Source: G963663495 sp963663495
Lineage (GTDB): Bacteria; Bacteroidota; Rhodothermia; Rhodothermales; Bin80
Direction: 5' to 3'
DNA length: 64,000 bases
Assembly: GCA_963663495.1 (NCBI GenBank)
Contig: OY760427.1
Coordinates: 3,534,001 to 3,598,000 of the forward strand
Made by a program: the position numbers and the translations under genes
The notes under the pieces: generated by a model
The model's database searches: none
Told to the model about the DNA's origin: nothing
The model's input: only the letters and a program-made list of their open reading frames with translations
Shown: one piece after another, positions 47,001 to 55,954 of the stretch
Position numbering within the stretch: position 1 is the stretch's first letter
How the letters are laid out: every line of letters starts with the position of its first letter

Positions 47001-47677
47001 GTCGAATACCGGGTACCCGCGATTTGAATGATGCAGTCCTGGGAGATATCATCGCCTTCCGTCAGTAGACAACCGACACCCACGCAGTAATCGCCGCCTC
47101 CCTCTACAACCCTGAGGGCCGTACGAAGAAGCCCTACCACTGGAGGTTCAGGACATTGCTCTCGTGCGAGAATACTTGCAAGCACCTCCAAAAGCATACT
47201 CTCTAAACCGTCACGGAATCGTGGAAGCGTTGGTCCTGTGCGCTTTGCTGCCCGTGCCATAACCGCATCCTCCGTGTAAGCCACCTCCTTATCCAGACAG
47301 AAGAATTGGTACATTTCGAGTAGGTCCACAACAACAGGTCGGGGATGAATATCCCCGATAACCCTTTTATTAAACCAGTCCGGTTGACGCGCTATTCCAG
47401 CTACAAACAGAACATCCAAATTGCTAAAGAAACCTTGAATGTCGGCTCGCAACCCCTCCCAGTCCGGATGCTTCCGGGATTCGCCCGCGCTGATGCGCGA
47501 CAAACGATGGACGCGCATGGTGACGGGACGCATAGTGTTCAGAATCCAGTCTTTCTCAACAGGAGCATGCTGGCTTGAATACCGGGTACCACCGATGTGA
47601 AGAATGGCATCCCGGTTGAGGTTGTTACCTGTTGCAAACAGACAGCCAATCCCAACACGTATATCGCTAATGCCCAC
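44087..47677 (-). CDS. DinG-like Fe-S helicase with two degenerate exonuclease-like domains (1196 aa)
   Basis: Same architecture as the 1006-residue paralogue, with the N-terminal domain duplicated: residues ~6-145 (VGIGCLFATGNNLNRDAILH) and ~197-310 (VGVGCLLTEGDDISQDCIIQ). Both lack the DxE of active DEDDh nucleases. Helicase motifs: EAGTGTGKT (499-507), DEAD (694-697), FGVDRFWTGVDFPG, QGFGRLIRR. Cluster cysteines C571, C644, C649, C655 keep the exact DinG spacing. Start is GTG 47677, nine bases after the exonuclease I stop, indicating co-translation. The duplicated dead domain suggests a binding role, for instance contacting the nuclease or DNA ends; this is inference. Confidence 0.85.
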   Translation of the reverse strand: MGISDIRVGIGCLFATGNNLNRDAILHIGGTRYSSQHAPVEKDWILNTMRPVTMRVHRLSRISAGESRKHPDWEGLRADIQGFFSNLDVLFVAGIARQPDWFNKRVIGDIHPRPVVVDLLEMYQFFCLDKEVAYTEDAVMARAAKRTGPTLPRFRDGLESMLLEVLASILAREQCPEPPVVGLLRTALRVVEGGGDYCVGVGCLLTEGDDISQDCIIQIAGTRYSTKHARTDIEVKRYPFSKKSKARIRNFFGEMDVLLVPGTACQPDWFRSRVLKGVKKRPEVVDLFKLMEFFCLSQEVRTQALTIFEHLPGSGADVFVPIRKGLSQVLSMVIETVRQNAPACGGSEFSKFFVGLKRILAEREQCKTWMIAPVFGLLSQACAAREPPEDMKAMHRIAEAADRIRWDHGFAGLRYEAPPVMLESGLNALVKRLKVNRGSEIVEREKAVEQRVPIKECKVNDFLRDMASGRPNFNERQEQMEFAKFCAEAINEPAAYVAEAGTGTGKTLGYLIPACEFARCNSTRMVVIATSTNNLLQQICQKDWQLIQGTERPMYRNLRIKGLKDKSHYLCLGGLKSLYLGRRSKHGSGSALVRLSWLYFFLVLNKCRGHVGEIPFRLTKRFPDLSGSKTEFNIYSAVNAEKVCLPGVCSVGLECVYPTTCESAEQANILVTNHHKIVSLGDSIEQRQAVWIIDEADRFPDNLRSAFSVTVSRSRLEHFVEKMMGSRYRTSFIKQLRRQFQHDEHRNAGFLNDLASIELECNKLRRLAEKTNTSVTVGKYPVRWNDLCFSDREALKRTLKQMEQCVGAITTCWVNISQKWNRIAPPDQKVWQRAWKGINHVSREAKALEKDLGRLDGDISSADYLFVFEAGAQSWEASRVPFCLSTSGGRGSEFVQALWNSEKSVIFTSATLFVDKRLDFFEKELFGSSPPQEPFKQHKRVRSPFQYNTQAHGAVASFMPWYKHSKSDDSRGENWKAEVARTIALLCVAINGRTLTLFTNFSEMRETYDTIKGTLKDHDIQPLLQRGTSRSQIETFRVQEQSAMFGVDRFWTGVDFPGPTLSQVIAVKLPNPGLSQPMVKHRKDHWSEDEFWKQWYEPQTRLKLRQGFGRLIRRCDDRGIFVLLDIRVTERPLNHALSALPIILEGGTGSALELSKWAIKKLKLSTELKSRNVDLKALHQQLANQYFAPRSQGQLT

Positions 47678-47686
47678 GAATCAGGA

Positions 47687-49108
47687 CTAGGAAGTCAGTC
47701 TGCTCAATACTGCATTACCAAAGCGCTCCAGGTCTTCCCACAAGTCTTCCCGTTGGGGGTCTTTAGCACGTAGCGTGTGGATTGATTCAAAATAACTATC
47801 CATTGGAGTCTCTCCATTCACATCCGGCGTCAAGTGCCGCCGCTGACAGTGATCCAGCCACAGCCGCTCTTCGCTTTCGGAAAGTGCATCTGAAAAATTG
47901 CGCGCCCTAAATCGGCTAATCAATACCGGAATTCTCTCATCCTGGAACTTCTTCAGGGCTGCTCCCGCAAATGTAGGATCATTCTGCAGCATGTTTCGGA
48001 GGATCGCGCGATCAAGGTTGGGTACAAACCCGTTGTACAATGCTACATCCGGATCCGGGTCAGCGTCCCGACTAGTTGCCCTCTTCGTCTCCCAAGCTTC
48101 CACAAGATGTTCCCTCAACTCTTTTCGTGATCGCAAAAAGCGGAGATTGCGACGCATATCCTTCAGGTTCAAGCCAAAACGCTGCTTAAGCTTGGAAGAG
48201 CGAACCATTTTGTTTGCAACCGCCGCTTCCAGAACAAACGGCGCACTATTCAATGCAATAGAGCGAAGCGGAATCTGAAAACGCTCTGCCTCACAAAATC
48301 GCTCAACCATTTCAGGCACTGATAATTCCGATAACTCACGCGGATCGAATGAAAGATCGTAAGTAATGAGCCGATTAGCAGACGAATATTCATTGCTAAG
48401 CGGCTCCATAAGCGTAGTGCATCCCCGCTTCGCAGGGATAGAGCCCGAGACGTATACAAATACATTCGCCGTCTTTTCTCGTACCAATAACTTGTTACGC
48501 AGGCGGTAGTGATAATCAAACAGCCGGGGCTGCTTGGACTTTATGAGTTGAGCCAGGCTGATCATTGTTCGGACATCTGCATCGGCCGAGTGGGCCGGCT
48601 CACAAAGCACGCCATTTGCCTCAGCTAAGCGGTGCAGACTGAACACGGGAATATCCTCGTCATCTGTTGGCCACTCCAGGCCTGTTGGCCGAAACGCGTG
48701 GACGGCACGCAGCAAATCAAGAATATCCCATTTGCTGTTTCCGTTCTGGAAGTGCCATGTATACGGATCCCGAAGCGTACGCCAAAAGAGGAACCGCGAG
48801 ACATGATGGTCGAACCCATTGCCATTGTACGCAACCGCACATGTACCGGCCTGCGAAAGCTCCCGATGAATGCGCCGCGCAAACTCATCCTCAGACACCC
48901 CCTCGGTGATCAGCTTCCGTGTAGTAATGCCATGGATGGCGCTCGCCTGAGGCTCGGGCAGGTAGTCCAGACTAGGCCGGCAATAAAGCAAACCAGTGGA
49001 TCCTGTTTCAACCAGGCGGTCATCTGTACGTATGCCGAAGAATTGTGCCGGCCGCGTCTCGAATGCGGAGCGCCCGAGTGTCTCATAATCATACCAAAGG
49101 AAACTCAT
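47687..49108 (-). CDS. sbcB: Exonuclease I (SbcB/XonA-like)
   Basis: Degrades single-stranded DNA 3' to 5'. The N-terminus MSFLWYDYETLGRSAFETRPAQF, the acidic motif in YNGNGFDHHVSRFLF, NSKWDILDLLRA..RPTGLEWP and HSADADVRTMISLA parallel E. coli exonuclease I closely, including DxE, Asp and HxxxxD catalytic residues; the SH3-like and helical C-terminal regions (LYNGFVPNLDRAILR, FRARNFSDALSESEERLW) are also present. ATG 49108 is preferred to a TTG at 49153. It is the first gene of a three-gene set with two DinG-like helicases. In E. coli sbcB stands alone, so this linkage is notable. Confidence 0.9.
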   Translation of the reverse strand: MSFLWYDYETLGRSAFETRPAQFFGIRTDDRLVETGSTGLLYCRPSLDYLPEPQASAIHGITTRKLITEGVSEDEFARRIHRELSQAGTCAVAYNGNGFDHHVSRFLFWRTLRDPYTWHFQNGNSKWDILDLLRAVHAFRPTGLEWPTDDEDIPVFSLHRLAEANGVLCEPAHSADADVRTMISLAQLIKSKQPRLFDYHYRLRNKLLVREKTANVFVYVSGSIPAKRGCTTLMEPLSNEYSSANRLITYDLSFDPRELSELSVPEMVERFCEAERFQIPLRSIALNSAPFVLEAAVANKMVRSSKLKQRFGLNLKDMRRNLRFLRSRKELREHLVEAWETKRATSRDADPDPDVALYNGFVPNLDRAILRNMLQNDPTFAGAALKKFQDERIPVLISRFRARNFSDALSESEERLWLDHCQRRHLTPDVNGETPMDSYFESIHTLRAKDPQREDLWEDLERFGNAVLSRLTS

Positions 49109-49329
49109 TGCTTCAGAATTTGCGACGGGAAGGTGCAAGGCACCGTACGCCAATTTACAATGAAATTAAGCACTGGTATACCTACATGAATCCGGTATAC
49201 CATCCTGCGTCGTTTGATGCGGCCTCATATTAACCGGTTCACCTCCAGCATTTTCGACCTTCTAAGCAAGCGGCCGCATGACCACCTCTACACACTGCCC
49301 CTGCATGCCGCCTTTCAATCCGCGCATGC

Positions 49330-50215
49330 GAGAGCCCGCCCTGGATGTCATGCATAGTAAATGCATGACATCCACAGCCTCAAGGCAGCAATGTTCTATA
49401 ACAATGTCCGTAGTGATACAGTGTACGGCATTCCGGCGTGGACGACTATCCGACCTTCACTTGCCCATGCCATTTTCTTCTTACGCCAAGAGCTGCTCCC
49501 GCTCTTGGCAGCGAACACACGGCGCTGGCATCGCTTGTGCTGCGAGTCATCCGTCGCAACAGGCGCGTACATTTTGCCATTCGATAACGCACAGCGGGTC
49601 CTGATTCCCACATCAATGCCGATAGGTTCTCGCAGCTTCTCGTTGATCGCAACAGGGTGCCTGACTACCCACTGAACATCGTAACCGGTTTCAGGAGGAT
49701 GCCGCACGATTCGGACCGGCTTTACGGCATTGCTGCCATTCAGGACACCGCGCTCGTACCGGAAGCGCCGATCACGCACTCCCTTCATGTGCATCGTATG
49801 GTATGGTCAGTGCTCTGCAGCTTTGTTCCCTCCAGCTTGAAGGAACGAACCGTACGCCCGAAACGTGGAGGCCCCTTATTATAACGACAGAACTTACCAA
49901 ACCCTCGTCGAACGCTGCGGACGATGCTGCGCTGGGCTATTACCGGGAAGCACTCGTTATACCCATAATTTCACGCAACGCCTTCAGACATTTGTGCATA
50001 CCAAAGACGGACAGCGTACCGTCACCTTGTTTGCAACCTTCTTTGCACTTGGCCATCGTGTGATTGCGTAACCATGTCGATAAAAGAATCAGTTCGTCCA
50101 GTGTCTCGCGGGGTACGCGCATGCATCGGTTTGGATAGGTCCGTACCACCAGTCTGGGCAATGGATAACCAATAAAATACATATAGATGCTATGTATTCT
50201 GATGATGGTCCACAT
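49330..50215 (-). pseudogene. Relic of a different TnpB-family gene
   Basis: Pieces in shifting frames on the minus strand: RETLDELILLSTWLRNHTMA and KCKEG..DGTLSVFGMHKCL (N-terminal region), AQRSIVRSVRRGFGKFC and KGPPRFGR (middle), GVLNGSNAV, and GIDVGIRTRCALSNGKMYAP (RuvC-I). The order is that of TnpB, but the sequence is unlike the copies at 16427 and 30929. RuvC-II, the zinc finger and RuvC-III are not seen. At least three frameshifts. The flanks 49109-49329 and 50216-50420 show no gene. Confidence 0.65.
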
Positions 50216-50420
50216 TAAGGTTATAAATCCGTGAAATTACGGCTCTGGCAGGGCAGGGAAGCCTACAGCACTGGCAGCCGGGCGATAAATTGCTGCTTCA
50301 CAAAAGAAGAAACTGCGACAAACTATGCCGTAGAGGCCGTTGCTCCGCTATCAAAGATCCAATTTCCGGCTTGATTACCGTACATTAAGCCATCACCGTA
50401 ACCCGGAAACTGCTGATAAT

Positions 50421-51002
50421 ATGCCTCGCTGTCCGCTCTATTTGCTCCTTGTTTTGTCTGCAGTACTTCCAACTGCGAGTTTTTCACAGGCAGTAGATGC
50501 CGATAGCCAAATCGCCGGCGCGGTGCTTGCGGCTCCGGTTGACCTTCGCGACGGGGCCCGCGTCCTTGGATACGATGGTACGGGGATGCTAATTGAACTC
50601 CGGAAAGGTGTCAACGAATTGACTTGTATAGCTGACCAGGAGAATAATGAGCAATTCCATGTGGCGTGCTATCATAACGCGCTAGAGCCCTACATGGCAC
50701 GAGGAAGAGAGCTTCGCCAGCAAGGCATCACCGGCCAGGAATCGTTGGACATACGCCACAGTGAAGCCGACGACGGTGTGCTCCAAATGCCGGCCGAGCC
50801 AGCAGCCGTGTACAACATCCATACAGAAACAACATCACTCAACCCAGAAGCCGCATCAGCAACGCTCTACGCGGTGTACATACCATACGCGACGCAGGCT
50901 TCTACCGGGATCCCGGAGAATGTATCAGGTGCCGGTGTGCCTTGGATTATGCGGGCAGGTACCGCGTCCGCCCACATAATGATATTACCGCCAAACCAAT
51001 GA
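50421..51002 (+). CDS. Secreted hypothetical protein
   Basis: 193 residues with signal peptide MPRCPLYLLLVLSAVLPTAS followed by FSQA. The mature part contains AGAVLAAPVDLRDGARVLGY, ELTCIADQENNEQFHVACYH, EPYMARGRELRQQG and GAPW-like GVPWIMRAGTASAHIMI. I recognise this as a conserved family of small exported proteins in Bacteroidota-like genomes, without known function. Two cysteines may form a disulfide. An in-frame start at 50340 would add 27 residues before the signal and is unlikely. Converges on fecR. Confidence 0.65.
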   Translation: MPRCPLYLLLVLSAVLPTASFSQAVDADSQIAGAVLAAPVDLRDGARVLGYDGTGMLIELRKGVNELTCIADQENNEQFHVACYHNALEPYMARGRELRQQGITGQESLDIRHSEADDGVLQMPAEPAAVYNIHTETTSLNPEAASATLYAVYIPYATQASTGIPENVSGAGVPWIMRAGTASAHIMILPPNQ

Positions 51003-51095
51003 CTACCAAGTGGCTGCCTGCTCGTCCATCGGCAAACACGATCAATCCCATTTAGCTGGAACCACCTGGATCCAAAGCCGGCTACATGCGGCGGA

Positions 51096-52172
51096 CTAAA
51101 CCGCGGGTACGACTGAAAAATGGTCAGGATCAACCTCCACCACGCGCGCGCCAAGCGTGACAGCCAATACGGACAGAATCTGGTGAGGGCCCTCATTGCG
51201 GTAGAAGGTACCGCTTACGGCCTCGTTTCCGAATAGTGGATCAACATCCACGACTACATCAAAAGCCTTCTCAAGACGCGCTGCCACATCTGCCATGGTG
51301 GTAGCCTGGAAGAACATTAAGCCCGTCCACTCCAGGAATGAAGCAACATCCACGTTGGCTGGTACAGAGGGTGCCAACGCTCCTTCCACAGTAGTCATTT
51401 GACCTGGGAGGAGAACTACACTGCTAACGGTAGCACGACCTGATGTCACCTCAATGCTGCCGCTTTCCAGCACAACTTCGGTCAGCTCGTTTCGGGCGTC
51501 AACTCCAAATCTGGTACCAAGTACCGTAGTCACTGCGTTTGGCGTACTAACCACAAACGGGTCCGCGCCGCGGACAATATCAAAAAACGCTTGACCTTCC
51601 AAGTAGACCGTACGGTCAAATGCGTCGGCATCGTACGTGAGTGTCGGACTACCAATAAGAAGCACCTCCGACCCATCAGGGAGCATATGAAGTATAGATT
51701 CCGAGTCTACTACAGCGATAGGGGCAACCTCAGCCGTGTCGCTCCTCTGAACATAGTAGGCAAACAGACCGGCAAGCCCGACAACCATTATGGCCGCTGC
51801 CACCCTCCAAGTCCATTTGGGAGGCCGAATTGTTGCTTGCCGCGACGATGTGTGTTCTTGCCAACAGCTATCGAACGACTGAGCCTCAATATCGACACAA
51901 CGTATGATCGACTTGAGCCCAGGATGTGATTCCGTAGCAGCGCGCAATTGGTCGCGTGCGCCTGCAAGATCCTGTTTCTCTTCCTCCGAGAACATATCAC
52001 TGCGGCCGGCGCACTCCAATGCATAGAGGACAAACAATCGTCGGTCCGGTACAGCGGCTTCCAGCCCAGCCATCAGCGACTGCTCCATGTCCAGCCAAGG
52101 CTTGGATGTTTCCGGTGAGGATCTGTCAAGATCTATCTGAGTCCGATCACCGAAGAGAAAATCGTCTATCAA
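51096..52172 (-). CDS. FecR-type anti-sigma/signal-transducing membrane protein
   Basis: 358 residues. A cytoplasmic N-terminal part (~1-140), one transmembrane helix (AAAIMVVGLAGLFAYYV, about 143-162), and a periplasmic FecR domain (HMLPDGSEVLLIGSPTLTYD, YLEGQAFFDIVRGADPFVVS, VLGTRFGVDA, LLPGQMTTV) followed by an STN-like/DUF4974 end (MADVAARLEKAFDVVV). Transmits a signal from a TonB receptor to an ECF sigma factor. It lies 75 bases downstream of the sigma gene. Start codon is probably TTG 52172. The only STN receptor in the window is at 33599-36226; whether they work together cannot be read from sequence. Confidence 0.85.
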   Translation of the reverse strand: MIDDFLFGDRTQIDLDRSSPETSKPWLDMEQSLMAGLEAAVPDRRLFVLYALECAGRSDMFSEEEKQDLAGARDQLRAATESHPGLKSIIRCVDIEAQSFDSCWQEHTSSRQATIRPPKWTWRVAAAIMVVGLAGLFAYYVQRSDTAEVAPIAVVDSESILHMLPDGSEVLLIGSPTLTYDADAFDRTVYLEGQAFFDIVRGADPFVVSTPNAVTTVLGTRFGVDARNELTEVVLESGSIEVTSGRATVSSVVLLPGQMTTVEGALAPSVPANVDVASFLEWTGLMFFQATTMADVAARLEKAFDVVVDVDPLFGNEAVSGTFYRNEGPHQILSVLAVTLGARVVEVDPDHFSVVPAV

Positions 52173-52247
52173 TCCTGTCGTACTAAATAAATTGCAGCCT
52201 GTCGTTTATCAGGTCGCATCGTAACTACAAAAGGTAACATCCATGCG

Positions 52248-52808
52248 TTAGGATGCGAATGTGGTGCGCATTTTGGTAAAGGCCCGCTTAACCTGCATCT
52301 TGACTGCCGTCTCAGTTGTTCCCAAGGCCTTCGCGATTTCCTTATAGCGATAGCCATACTGACGCATCTCCAGTATACGGCGTGCATGCGGTGTGAGAAT
52401 AGATAAAGCCCTCTCCAGGTCCAGATTGCTTCCGGCCCATCCGGAATCCCTGGTGTTCGTGTCCGGCAAGCGCTCCGGCTCATATAGCGCCTCTTTAGCG
52501 CTGTAGCGCCCCCGATACATATCGTGCAATTCAAAGAGTGCGGCCTTCATCGCAAATGGCTTCAGTCGTTCCGGATTCTTGAGGGCTGCGAGACCACTGT
52601 GGACACGGAGCAGTGAATTCTGTACCAAATCATCTACTGCTGCCCGTGCACCGACGCGTCGTCTAAAGAACGACCGAAATATCGGCTCCAAGCGTCTCAG
52701 CAGTTCTTCCAGGGCCTCTCGCTCTCCACCTTGAGCGCGTTCTACCAATCCACGGTCAAATTCCGCTTTTCTCGCTCGTACCTTTTCGATTTGCACCACG
52801 TTACCCAT
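52248..52808 (-). CDS. ECF-type RNA polymerase sigma factor
   Basis: 186 residues from ATG 52808. Region 2 is recognisable in LEPIFRSFFRRRVGARAAVDDLVQNSLLRVHSGL (the core-binding DDLVQ motif), and region 4 in LTPHARRILEMRQYGYRYKEIAKALGTTETAVKMQVKRAF, a helix-turn-helix that recognises the -35 box. Followed by the FecR gene, its probable regulator. Genes under its control are not evident. Confidence 0.88.
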   Translation of the reverse strand: MGNVVQIEKVRARKAEFDRGLVERAQGGEREALEELLRRLEPIFRSFFRRRVGARAAVDDLVQNSLLRVHSGLAALKNPERLKPFAMKAALFELHDMYRGRYSAKEALYEPERLPDTNTRDSGWAGSNLDLERALSILTPHARRILEMRQYGYRYKEIAKALGTTETAVKMQVKRAFTKMRTTFAS

Positions 52809-53203
52809 GGAGAGCACCTTCTACTGGTAGCCGATATGGAGGTTGTACGCACTTAGCATACTGATGGACCCCAACGATGCACCAACATAGGGCCAGTGAG
52901 GGGTGGCTCTGTTCCTGATCGCATTCCATCGGTACGTCGTACTGCAGCGGCATGTACCGCTGGCTAAATAATATTTCCGGTATATGTGCTCCTGTTTATT
53001 ATGACACCCATAAATCGTATCCGTCCGGTGAAGTACATTATAACCGAGGGTATTTACTCTCTCAATTAGAGTAAGTTAGAGCGCGGTTCGAAGGTTTATA
53101 GGCTAGCGTCGGTTGGGTGTGCAGGAGTCAAGTACCTGACAGCGTATTCGCAGACCCGTACACGGATCTATCGGATGACCCGGGCGCGCCTGTTTAGGGG
53201 CTC

Positions 53204-53330
53204 CTATGCCGCTTTCTTGACGGTAGCTTGCTGCAAGTCCCGACTAGCTTTCCAATGATGGGGCAAGAGTTCAGCCATGCGGTCGGCAGGATGTGTCGGA
53301 AGACGGCGTAGGTGGAAGGTTAGCATACCT
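53204..53330 (-). pseudogene. IS66 transposase C-terminal relic
   Basis: The minus strand ends LRRLPTHPADRMAELLPHHW, then a short tail and TAG at 53204-53206. This is the conserved C-terminal element of IS66 TnpC transposases. Nothing upstream of it is recognisable. The rest of 52809-53203 shows no gene. Confidence 0.65.
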
Positions 53331-53664
53331 GCAGATGGTACGCTTGAATCCGCTACCGCGGTGTCAGCGCGTGCAAAAAGGGCTCATATAGGCTGTTCAG
53401 TAAGGAGAAACGCGCCTGAATCTGCCTGCAACACGGCAACGACACCGTAAATCACGCGGCAGATACTTGCGGGCTTGATAACCGCTGCAAAAGTCCATAA
53501 TTCTTTGATCATAACTACAATCAGGCGTGTCAGGATGAACGCAGAATCTGTACATTATAGCCGCTCCAGCCGGCACCGACCGGATTTTCAGCCAACAAGG
53601 AATGGCACGCCGCCCATCTGCCACCCAGCATAACTCCAAACCGGGCTCCCACTGCCCATCCGAC

Positions 53665-53790
53665 GTACCACACCATGCCTGTCTTGCTAATCGACTCGGA
53701 TTGGTGACGCCGGCATACCTTCGAGATTCGACGCAATATTGAACGACTATGACCATCTATGGGTAAAGGGCAGGGCAAGGCTACACGTTA
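53665..53790 (+). repeat. Dispersed leader repeat, copy D (weak)
   Basis: CCACACCATGCCTGTC, GACGCAATATTGAACGACTATGACC and then ATGGGTAAAGGGCAGGGCAAG at 53759-53779. Shares the ends but not the middle (GAAATACCCG) of copies A-C. The ORF opened by its ATG runs into the 3' end of the UvrD-like gene. Confidence 0.4.
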
Positions 53791-55929
53791 CTTTGTCAAT
53801 CCCGCTTGAATAAACGGACTAGGCTTACCGTGGCTTGTGATGAGCAGGCTTTTCTTGGCGCGTGTCGCTGTGACATACATCAGCGACCGTTCCTTTACAA
53901 TTGTACTCTTGCGCAAGCCAGGGTCGTCTAGTCTGTCCAGGCTGGAAGAACGCGGAAGCTTGTCGTGATTGACGCCGGCCGCGATGACGTGATCAAATTC
54001 GAGTCCCTTAACTCGGTGCATTGTTGCAAGCCGTATGCCCTGCGTGGTGCTGCTATCTTGCCTATCTCGGCTGATGCTGTGAGTCTTTAGGCCCTTGCTA
54101 TTGAGCGCACCCTGATAAAGGGCTCTCTGCTGATTCGTGCGTGCGACTAGGCAAATGCGCTGCCATTGGTCAGGTGGGACAAGAGCATGGATGTACTCGG
54201 CAATGGCCTGACTTTCATCACCAAAACTGTCGAACGACTTGATCTCTGGAACGGTGCCGCGGATTAGCGAGGTGAACTGCTTCAGTGTGATAATGTCTCG
54301 CTCTCCGTCCAAGTCATCAATTGGGATGCCATGGAGTAGCCCGACAGCCCAGTTGCGGATTTCTTCGGGCGTCCTATAGTTGATATGCAGCCATCTACCA
54401 CGGCCCCGAATATCAATGCCGCACCTTCCCAGCACGATAGGTTGCCCGTAGATCCGTTGGTGGGCATCCCCAACAATGAACAGGTCATTTGGTGACTGTT
54501 CAGGGATAATTTGGCGCATAAGCCTCATAGCTTCTGCCGACATGTCTTGAGCTTCGTCCACGATGACGGCCCTATACGGGAGCGTGCGATTTCTCGCACT
54601 GAGAATTGTCCGCAAGTCACGGTATGCATCTTCAGGCATTCTGAGCCCTCTCGTTGACAGAAAGCTTCGGAATCGGGAGAAGACTGGCCAGATTTGCTTT
54701 CGCACAACGCGCCTAATTGGACGCCCCCTTCCGATACGCGCCACTTGATAATACTCGCGCTCACTGGTTATCCCGTTGGCCAGGATGACATGGTAAAACT
54801 CCTCTTGGTAAAACTCCTCAGTAAAACCCAATCCATCGGGGACATCTTCCAATGCGCTGTCCCATGCCTCGTCAATGACTGATTGATCTCTTCCGGCGTA
54901 GGCGACCCGATATTGGACACCCATTTGGCGCATCAACTTTGCCACCCAACTGTCAAAATTGACTACCTCCACCCGCTGCATATGCGCGGGCTCTGTGATG
55001 ATGGACTTAAGATTTGCCTCGATGTCCCCTGCCAGATTACGCGTGAATGTGGTAAACAAGATGCGATCAGTCTTGTCAATGAAAACCTCTTCAACTAGCC
55101 GTTTCGCGCGATGCATTGCGACGACTGTCTTGCCGGTTCCCGCGCCGCCCAAAACGCGTACCGGTCCATTGGCATTCATGTCCACAAGACGCCGCTGTGA
55201 GGGATGCAGAAAAACGCGCCATTGCTCAAGTGTCGCATCCAGCATTTCTTCTAGGATGCTATCGTCTGGCACCACTACAAACTGCCGTCTCGAATTGGTG
55301 CGGCTTAGTGCCTTTTCAAAGTCACCCGTCGCGACGGGTTCGTCCTCACCTGGTATGCTGCGAAGCACTTCTTCATAGGGCACATTTTCCGAGATGAAGT
55401 AGAGTGCCTCGAAAGCGTCCCTAGGTAGTTTGGGTTCGCTATCCTCCAGTTCTGCCTCGGTGTGGATGTTGCGGACTAGCGGAATGAGTTCGTCTGGCAC
55501 TCCGAGGCGCCGAAGTTGCCGATCCCTAAGCCCGTCGAATGGGCCGGGAACTCGTTCGGCTCTACGCGGAGCCACTCGCTGTTGGGTCGAGTCGATCGCT
55601 TCGTAGACCTGGATTGCACCGGTATCAGGGTGGATGGCCACTTTCTTCCTCCGTGCCCATTCGTATGCCCGATCATGGTGGTCCATCCAAACAACGAGGT
55701 ATTGATTGCCCTGGTTGGGATGGAGTACAATTGCGCGGTAGACGCCATCGATCCGAAGCGAATGTGCAGCCGGGCTGCAAGCACCTTTAATGCGTTCGAA
55801 GTTTATCCCTGATGCCTTTGGATTGCTTCGAAATCGATTGAGAAGCGCACTGAATTTCTTCTGTTGGGCCTTAGGAAGGCGTGCGAATGCAGTCAACGCC
55901 TGCGAACTAAGGGCAAGGCTTATCTTCAT
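53788..55929 (-). CDS. UvrD-like superfamily 1 helicase with ParE-like N-terminal domain
   Basis: 713 residues from ATG 55929 (MKISLALSSQALTAFARLPK). The first ~100 residues (HSLRIDGVYRAIVLHP, YLVVWMDHHDRAYEWARR) look like the RelE/ParE toxin fold. The helicase follows: Walker A GGAGTGKTVVAMH, motif II VDEAQDMS, GDAHQRIYG, NYRTPEEI and the C-terminal LATMHRVKGLEFDHVI and YVTATRAKKSLLI. A helicase translocating 3' to 5' on DNA is expected. Begins 25 bases after the truncated gene upstream, so both formed one unit. In such pairs the upstream gene is commonly a large helicase or nuclease, which suggests a defence or restriction island; this is inference. Confidence 0.82.
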   Translation of the reverse strand: MKISLALSSQALTAFARLPKAQQKKFSALLNRFRSNPKASGINFERIKGACSPAAHSLRIDGVYRAIVLHPNQGNQYLVVWMDHHDRAYEWARRKKVAIHPDTGAIQVYEAIDSTQQRVAPRRAERVPGPFDGLRDRQLRRLGVPDELIPLVRNIHTEAELEDSEPKLPRDAFEALYFISENVPYEEVLRSIPGEDEPVATGDFEKALSRTNSRRQFVVVPDDSILEEMLDATLEQWRVFLHPSQRRLVDMNANGPVRVLGGAGTGKTVVAMHRAKRLVEEVFIDKTDRILFTTFTRNLAGDIEANLKSIITEPAHMQRVEVVNFDSWVAKLMRQMGVQYRVAYAGRDQSVIDEAWDSALEDVPDGLGFTEEFYQEEFYHVILANGITSEREYYQVARIGRGRPIRRVVRKQIWPVFSRFRSFLSTRGLRMPEDAYRDLRTILSARNRTLPYRAVIVDEAQDMSAEAMRLMRQIIPEQSPNDLFIVGDAHQRIYGQPIVLGRCGIDIRGRGRWLHINYRTPEEIRNWAVGLLHGIPIDDLDGERDIITLKQFTSLIRGTVPEIKSFDSFGDESQAIAEYIHALVPPDQWQRICLVARTNQQRALYQGALNSKGLKTHSISRDRQDSSTTQGIRLATMHRVKGLEFDHVIAAGVNHDKLPRSSSLDRLDDPGLRKSTIVKERSLMYVTATRAKKSLLITSHGKPSPFIQAGLTK

Positions 55930-55954
55930 GCGTTCGCTGCGTTCAGCGTCTGAA

